Shown piece after piece: positions 58,901 to 64,000 of a DNA stretch of 64,000 nt. Positions within the stretch are counted from its first letter, which is position 1. Each line of letters opens with the position of its first letter. This stretch comes from Melastoma dodecandrum (Eukaryota; Streptophyta; Magnoliopsida; Myrtales; Melastomataceae), in the NCBI GenBank assembly GCA_029817715.1, contig JARUPY010000089.1:62001-126000 (forward strand), given 5' to 3'. The translations under genes were made by a program, and so were the position numbers. Under the pieces are notes generated by a model, which saw only the letters and a list, made by a program, of their open reading frames with translations, did no database searches and had not been told where the DNA came from.

Positions 58901-59933
58901 GGTTGTTGCGCTGGTTTCCAACAAAGTTGGCTTCCTCCATGCTCATAGTGCACTGATCCGTGAGATGCGGTCCTCCGCAAATCTGGCACCCTTGCTGGTT
59001 GCTCTGAACCGAACTAACGTTCGCTTCCTCAAATTTCTTAGTGAGCGCGGTCAGCTGGGCCTGAATTGAAGTTAAAGCATCCAACTCAAAGACACCCTGC
59101 GGCTTTCTCCTGCTCGCACGATCTGAATATTGATTCGGAAGACACGTCTTCCTCATCGTCTCCAAAAGCTCCAATCCCTCCACGTAGGACTTCCTCAAGA
59201 AAGATCCTCCAGATGCCAGATTGACGTCCTTCCTGGACGAGTCCGTGAGCCCATTGTAGAATGCCTCTAGCTGTCTCCATCCAGGCAGATCATGATAGGG
59301 GCACTGTATCAGCAGGTTCTTGAATCGCTCCCATGCCTCCACAAAAGTCTCATCACTGTCCTGACGGAAGGTGGTGATCTCGTTCCTCATCTGCGATATC
59401 TTCGAGGGAGGATAGTACTGATCCAAGAAGGCCTCCTCCATCTGTGCCCAAGTCGATATAGAGTTCACTGGGAGTGAGTTGAACCACGCCCAGGCCTTAT
59501 CCTTTAGAGAGAAAATGAACAGCTTCAGCCGCACTGCATCCTGGGACACTCCGTTCTGTCTGAAAGTGTCGCACACACTGAGGAACTTGCTCAGATGCTC
59601 ATGCGGATCCTCCATCGGTGTTCCTCTGAACTGGACTGTATTCTGGATCATCTGCATCACCGAGGTCTTGATCTCATAATCGCGAGCAGCGATGGGCGGT
59701 GGCGCTATGCATGACCGGTGAGCGTAAGTTCTGGCCGATGTGAAGTCCATCATCGGTCTGTTGTCAACATCCGGCCTCCCTCCATGCACTGCTCTCGGGA
59801 TCAGGTTCCCGTCGATCTGATGTCGGTTGTCCTCGTCGGCCATAGCTGATCGTTGTGCTCTTAGTCGCTGCCGGAAGGTGCGCTCGATCTCTGGGTCCAA
59901 AGGAGTCAAATCAGCTCCTTGACTCCGTAGCAT
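55920..59933 (-). CDS. Retrotransposon gag-protease-RT-RNase H polyprotein
   Basis: One open frame of 1,337 residues. Gag spans about residues 60-290 ([46 protein letters not shown]). A zinc knuckle near 320, [13 protein letters not shown], is one residue shorter than CX2CX4HX4C. Protease has [11 protein letters not shown], with DLGA as in Athila. Reverse transcriptase has [38 protein letters not shown] and the catalytic FMDDFSVFG. RNase H has [27 protein letters not shown] and ADHLSR. The frame stops soon after RNase H, at INDCLLM, before integrase. No internal stop is present. Confidence 0.96.
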   Translation of the reverse strand: MLRSQGADLTPLDPEIERTFRQRLRAQRSAMADEDNRHQIDGNLIPRAVHGGRPDVDNRPMMDFTSARTYAHRSCIAPPPIAARDYEIKTSVMQMIQNTVQFRGTPMEDPHEHLSKFLSVCDTFRQNGVSQDAVRLKLFIFSLKDKAWAWFNSLPVNSISTWAQMEEAFLDQYYPPSKISQMRNEITTFRQDSDETFVEAWERFKNLLIQCPYHDLPGWRQLEAFYNGLTDSSRKDVNLASGGSFLRKSYVEGLELLETMRKTCLPNQYSDRASRRKPQGVFELDALTSIQAQLTALTKKFEEANVSSVQSNQQGCQICGGPHLTDQCTMSMEEANFVGNQRNNPYSNTYNPGWRNHPNFSWRTQAPPPGMPRPPAPAPAPHYQQAQPEASEKKPSLEEMMLKYMANQDALMKNQAASIRNLENQVSQLAQAVNSRTYGTLPSNTETNPREQAKAVTLRNGRSLEAEESEAKKESKGPSPSEKSGKEPQTSPLTSDLSLPQDKGKKELVEERKEHEVDISKLPFPQRARKQNDDAQFRKFLDVFKKLHINIPFAEALEQMPSYVKFMKDVLSKKRKLGDFETVMLTEECSAILQKKMPPKLKDPGSFTIPCTIGTAFSGKALCDLGASINLMPFSVYKELGLGEVRPTSVSLQLADRSITYPKGIIEDVLVKVDKFIFPADFLVLDFEEDKEIPIILGRPFLATGRALIDVQKGELTIRVNDQEVTFNVYKSVKWPSENSDCFRMDVVDRCTSKFSPLGDEELLDAEEDEIDSDVDTQEALALFTRRIQQFDTLERPLNPMRPSIEEPPTLELKQLPDHLRYAYLGPSNTLPVIISASLTGEEEEKLLKILKAHKRALGWTIADIRGISPSVCMHKILLEDNHKVSVEAQRRLNPNMKEVVKKEIIKWLDAGIIYPISDSSWVSPVQCVPKKGGMTVVKNEKNELIPTRTVTGWRVCMDYRKLNKATRKDHFPLPFIDQMLDRLAGKDFYCFLDGYSGYNQILIAPEDQEKTTFTCPYGTFAFRRMPFGLCNAPATFQRCMMAIFSDMIEHGLEVFMDDFSVFGASYADCLSNLTKVLKRCEDTNLILNWEKCQFMVRDGIVLGHRISSKGIEVDRAKIETIEKLPPPSSVKGIRSFLGHAGFYRRFIKDFSKITKPLCNLLEKDVPFVFDAECLSAFTELKKRLVSAPIVVAPDWSLPFELMCDASDYAVGAALGQRVDRIFRVIYYASRTLDDAQVNYTTTEKELLAVVFAFDKFRSYLVGSKIVVFTDHSAIKYLIEKKDAKPRLIRWVLLLQEFDLEIRDRKGTENQIADHLSRLENNKVFQDKVCINDCLLM

Positions 59934-60021
59934 AAACTGAAAAAAACAAAAAAAAACAAAAACTTGAACGTCAAACAGCTATCGAAATAGAGGTAAAAGA
60001 AATCTAAATCGAAAGACTGTT

Positions 60022-60038
60022 CCCCGGCAACGGCGCCA
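60022..60038 (-). other. Primer-binding site, tRNA-Asp type
   Basis: On the minus strand TGGCGCCGTTGCCGGGG lies five bases inside the 5' LTR. It is complementary to the 3' end of plant tRNA-Asp, including CCA, the primer used by Athila elements. Confidence 0.9.
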
Positions 60039-60043
60039 AAATT

Positions 60044-61341
60044 TGATGCGCGTCGTTTACGCAACAAAAATAAAACCTCGTTCGCACACACTAAAATAGC
60101 AAGGGCAAGCAAGGGTCGAACCCACAGAGAACAGTGTCGATTAGATCGTTTAACGTCAATTCGGTAACTGATTTGAGGTCAAGTAAACGAAATCACACGA
60201 TGCGAAGTTAAACTAAACGAAAGACTAAATCGAATTATCAATAGGCTTAAAAGTCCAGGACTACCGATTTCCCCTCGTGTCCTATGCTCTCGTATCCCCC
60301 CTTTTGTGTTACTATTAAATTTTGCTGGTCGTTAACCGTAGGTTGCTAAACTCTCTCCCCATAACCCTCTCAGGTATCCGGGAACGTACCCTCGTGTATC
60401 AAATCCTCTACTCTATGTCTAGGTAAGGAATTAGTGAAGGCCCTTTACGATTCAACCCTACTTTGGTTACCTAAGGTGCGTGGTATTTCTACTCTCGCAC
60501 TAAAACCCGGTCTCTCGACTCTAAGATTCCTTAAGCTATCCTGTTCCTGATCTAACCTAGACTACCCTCTCGAGTCTCCCTAGGTGATCGAATCAATATC
60601 AACAGTTGATCAGGCTGCTGATACGCATTAAGCACAGGAAACGAATAAACAACCAAACAAGAATTTAATTCATAACTGAAAAGAGGTTCAACAATCGCCG
60701 AGGAACACGAGGTTCCATCGTCGTCCTAGAACAAGAAAATTAGTTCATCACTGCACTACGAAACAATAGAAGAGTAAAAGAACGCATAATCTAAAAACCA
60801 AAGGAAAAGGAAAAGGGGTTGTAGTTCTTCAGGGGCAAGAATCTCCTATCACAAGCCTTCTATCCCCCAACAAGAGCCGACCACTAGCCAGCCTGAGTTG
60901 TAGTCTATTTATACTAGGGTAGGAAGACTAAAATCCGGAAATAAAATCCTAAAAGATCCTCTACTCGCAGCTGCGAGATAATCGGTCGCAGCTGCGACCT
61001 TAAGCTATACTCCACTCGTCTCTGCTTTCTCGCAGCTGCGAGACAATCGTTCGCAGCTGCGAGACTCTCTGTGGTGACGTTCTTCGCCTTCCTCGCAGCT
61101 GTGCCCAAATGCTCCGCAGCTGCGGAAGTCTCTGTGAAGCTCTCCTTTCTTCTTTGGTTTATTTCTTCATTCCTCACTTCGTCATCCATCATCTCAATTC
61201 CAATTTCCTACACAAACAACAACGAACGTGAGGTAACGCAATTCAGCTCAAAACCAGAAGTTTAAACACTTAAACTTACGGAACTAGCTCAAATCAAAGC
61301 ATACAAGTGATCATTTTAACTCTACTTTCGTAGAGTTATCA
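60044..61341 (-). repeat. 5' LTR of the retrotransposon (right copy)
   Basis: Matches the left LTR with about nine base changes and two short indels seen by eye (for example a 2-base CT insertion near 60355). It carries the same palindrome array at 60966-61124 and TATA box, and is followed by the CCTTG duplication. It drives the element's own transcript. Confidence 0.97.
60966..61124. repeat. Three 21-bp-spaced palindrome pairs, right LTR
   Basis: Copies start at 60966, 60987, 61031, 61052, 61094 and 61115, with the same spacing as in the left LTR. The fifth copy has one changed base (CGCAGCTGTG). Confidence 0.9.
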
Positions 61342-63650
61342 CCTTGATCGAATATAAGGGCATGCTGGCCACCGGGTTCCTCCTGTAAACATTCCGGATT
61401 AAACTTTTAAGACTGCTAATTGTGCAAAAAGGGCCTGCAAGCCAATGTCAGAGAGATTAGTCCTAGATTTTCGTCATTTGCATAAAAGGACAAAAGGAGA
61501 TTTCCATGGTTTTCTTGTGAGGACCGATCAGTTCCTCCTTCATTTGGTGAAACCTCATTCAAACCAATGGCAGCAGTCTGGATTCTAATTATCTTCTGAA
61601 CATGATTAAAATAAGATAGTGCCATGCCCATTATTAATCATGATCACAATGCTGTTCCCAAAACGGATCCCATGCATTTTATGACCAGCAGAAGCCGAAA
61701 GAAGAAATAGGAGACATAATTGCATCAGAAGTCTACCATCAGGGGACCTGGACGGACAATGGTATACCGAAACAGAGAACAGAGAACGCCGGAATGCTGA
61801 ATTGACAATGCTAATGGATAATTCTCTCTAGAGATACTCCCTCTAAAAGTCCTCCCTACCAAAAACCCCTGAACCAATCTATAGCAAACTTTTCACCCAA
61901 CCAAACATCTCCAGAAAACCAAAAGGCTCCCTCCTCCAACCAGAAATCTCCAACCGGCGAAAGCCAAACCACACTGCCAAAACTCACAAGATCCTATTAG
62001 AGACACCCTTCTTGATAGCTTGATGGAGCAGGACGACATTGACCAGCAGACCCAACCCACAAATGCCCAAGAAATCACTACTACCCAAGAAGGCCTAATT
62101 GTGCTAGCTGACACAACAGAATCAGATGAAGACATTATTATTGTTATTCATAACTAAGAGGATACCATTATGTTTACCGAGAAAGAGCTCCGACCAAACT
62201 ACCAGAAATGGAAGTCGGCCATCATCGCTGTAGTACTTAGCTCTAGATGAAGGGCTACTATTTGCAAAAAACCTACACCTACAAGAAATGGCAGGGTGGA
62301 TAGACTTGGAGCGGGTAGTCAAATACATCACAGGGAAATTGACTTGCTCTAACCTAATTCGTCCAACAATTGACAAATGCAGGTTGTCCATCAAGCATGT
62401 GAAGTGAAAAGGGAACAAAGTGGCCGACAGCCTAGCGGGGATGGCATTGGATCAAGAGTAAGAAGCTTCTGCTACTTTTTGATATCCACCTGACCATATT
62501 GTTGATCTTTTGCATGTGACATTTCCCAGAACTCTCTTGGAGAATGGTTGCCCTAAGTTGATCTAATGAATCCTTTATTTACCAAAAACAAAACTTTAGA
62601 GAGGAGGCTCGGAAGAATCTATATGGATGAAGCGAGGCTGAGTGGAAACAGCAGTGCAGGCGATGTGAGAGACATCAAGCTCAAATAAGAATTAATAAGC
62701 ACTTACTGGCAAGGCCTTTATATATTCCAGTATGAGCTTAATTAAAGCTTCTCAAGTCCTGTTTTGTCCCGGCAAGGATCTCTGTCATCCACAAAACAAA
62801 CAAGCATCAGAGGGTACTTCCAAAAATGTCATCACAATAAGACAAGCACATCAAAAGCAAAAGCACAAAGAATTAAGCAGTTTTCCAGGAGAACCATAAC
62901 ACTATAAACAGCAACATAACAAGCGATGATAATCATCCTCAAACATCATGCTATACTATGACATACAAGTCTATGTAAATCTCAGACCAAGAGAGACTGT
63001 CGCGACTAGCAACATACCGACATCAGCTCCTCAATGCGTACATTCTACCTCCGCTACCAGACGGATTCGACCAATTTCAAACGACTCAACAGTTACAGTA
63101 TTACTTATACAAGAACTGCCTAATGAATGCTCTGGCAGCTTTGTATGCTGGTGGATGCCGAATTGAAAATTTAGAAGATTATGCAGATGGCAGAGGTAAA
63201 TTGAAGATCATTTTACCTGTCTTCTGGGATCAAACCTTATTGTTAAAGTATGTGCGAGAAATGGATCCAAAGGTGGATCATCCGGTTTCACAGGACGGAA
63301 GGACGAAAACGGCACTCTTACCTGTCAGTTATGCCAAAATTACAATGGGAAGAAGAAAATCCTAAACCAATTTTGGTGCTGAAACCAATTAATTAGAAGT
63401 CCTGTCAAGAACATTACCTACAGAAACCAATTTTGGTGCTTATTCTGGCGGAAGTACAGTTAGCTCTTGGTCATGTCTGCTGACGGACCGGCCTCAAGAA
63501 TTAACACATAAGACCGACCATTCCCTCCCAAAGAGAGCACCGGACCTTCAAACCTCACCATCCATGGGAGACTCTTTTACAAATAAAAAAGATCATTTCA
63601 GAGTGGTAGGCCTTGAGATTCTCTTCTCCATCCTGAATATGTCGACTGAA
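61342..63650. other. Gene-poor flank right of the retrotransposon
   Basis: Begins with the right target duplication. Short frames at 61416-61631 and 62948-63365 have no recognised features. Part (about 61900-62460) resembles eroded retroelement sequence and is listed separately. The end probably holds the 3' UTR of the gene at the window edge. Confidence 0.4.
61900..62460 (+). mobile_element. Probable eroded non-LTR retrotransposon (RNase H-like) debris
   Basis: Near 62405-62460 the plus strand reads KGNKVADSLAGMALDQE after a stop, close to the end of the RNase H-like domain of plant LINEs. Better matching residues continue upstream in another frame, suggesting a frameshift. Acidic text near 61990-62155 (DTLLDSLMEQDDIDQQ) is of unclear origin. 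The assignment rests on one short motif. Confidence 0.3.
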
Positions 63651-63826
63651 TTAGGACGAACCTATCAAGAGTGCGATCAAGCGGGAAGTTGAAGCTTCTT
63701 CAAGAGTTCTACATAGTCCCCTCTGCTGAAACATAGCCTGAAAGGAAAGAGTCAGAAGAAAAAGGAAGGAAAGAAAGGGGGACACAAAGTTTGATCCGCA
63801 AAGCACATTGTACAACAGGAAAAGAC

Positions 63827-64000
63827 AGCCTGCGCCGTCTCGGGGAACTCGAACTTGACGTCCATCCATCCGTCATACTTGGTAGCCAAGACATCTTGGA
63901 AATAGGTGCCCATACGGACTTCCCAGCCATCCAGGGAGTCTGCTGACTTGAATTTAGCAAGCAAGAGCTTGCTTTTGCTGCTCTTGCCAGCCGGCACCTG
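63827..64000 (-). CDS. Gene fragment running off the window edge, unrecognised
   Basis: An open exon reads KSSKSKLLLAKFKSADSLDG, WEVRMGTYFQDVLATKYDGW and MDVKFEFPETAQA, with a possible GT donor at 63826. The 5' part lies beyond 64000. A likely last exon at about 63655-63735 can give either RGDYVELLKKLQLPA or another tail, but I could not find a junction that keeps the better frame. I do not recognise the protein. Confidence 0.5.

Larger units (their letters stand above)
50281..61341 (-). mobile_element. Complete Athila-like Ty3/gypsy LTR retrotransposon
   Basis: The 11,061-bp element is bounded by two LTRs of 1,295 and 1,298 bp that begin TGATG and end ATCA on the plus strand. It is flanked by a perfect 5-bp duplication, CCTTG (50276-50280 and 61342-61346). 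It reads on the minus strand: 5' LTR at the right, primer-binding site complementary to tRNA-Asp, gag-protease-RT-RNase H frame, integrase frame, a third ORF in the env-like position, polypurine tract, then 3' LTR. The order, the gag type and the tRNA-Asp primer fit the Athila lineage. By eye the LTRs differ by about nine substitutions and two small indels, so insertion was recent. Confidence 0.97.

Noticed and set aside
58733..59477. Extra frames inside the retrotransposon gag region
   Set aside because: Shadows of the long gag-pol frame.
62948..63365. Plus-strand frames with ENLEDYADGRGKLKIILPVF
   Set aside because: Reads somewhat like protein but has no splice signals, partner exons or recognised family.

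Overview
The window is nuclear DNA of a flowering plant. It has intron-rich genes with plant-only families (plastid GluTR-binding protein, RING-CH ligase, DUF547/MIP1 protein, oxidosqualene cyclase) and an Athila-like Ty3/gypsy retrotransposon. The cyclase is closest to dicot beta-amyrin synthases, so a eudicot is likely; I cannot name the species.

Layout. 0-1 kb (+): 3' end of an unrecognised gene. 1.4-4.9 kb (-): coatomer beta subunit. 6.1-9.1 kb (-): multi-KH RNA-binding protein. 9.6-11.8 kb (+): glutamyl-tRNA reductase-binding protein. 12.1-14.4 kb (-): decayed copy of the At1g16860-type membrane-protein family. 16.7-17.3 kb (-): small, probably mitochondrial protein. 18.4-20.7 kb (-): RING-CH E3 ligase. 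21-23.4 kb: AT-rich spacer with degenerate repeats. 23.4-27.1 kb (+): sterol delta-7 reductase DWF5. 27.8-29.3 kb (+): F-box protein. 31.2-36.3 kb (+): Pumilio protein. 37.0-40.6 kb (-): beta-amyrin-type oxidosqualene cyclase. 41.7-42.9 kb: hAT transposon remnant. 43.4-45.5 kb (-): START-domain protein. 45.7-48.6 kb (+): DUF547 protein. 49.1-49.8 kb (-): small plastid-type protein with a duplicated cysteine motif. 50.3-61.3 kb: complete, young LTR retrotransposon (minus orientation). 61.3-63.6 kb: poor in genes, with probable non-LTR debris. 63.8-64 kb (-): another gene running off the edge.

Genes and function. Most genes are ordinary housekeeping loci: vesicle coat, RNA binding, tetrapyrrole control, ubiquitin ligases. 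Two isoprenoid enzymes (DWF5 and the cyclase) and a START lipid-binding protein lie within 22 kb, but they face different ways and are separated by unrelated genes.

Most unusual signal. The retrotransposon carries arrays of a CGCAGCTGCG palindrome. In each LTR there are six copies in three pairs, each pair exactly 21 bp start to start, just upstream of the TATA box. A related eight-copy array, also with 21-bp pairs, precedes its third ORF. The element inserted about 500 bp upstream of the small cysteine-motif gene, with its 3' LTR reading toward that gene.

Splice sites were chosen by eye from GT/GC-AG borders, reading frame and family conservation. No search was run.
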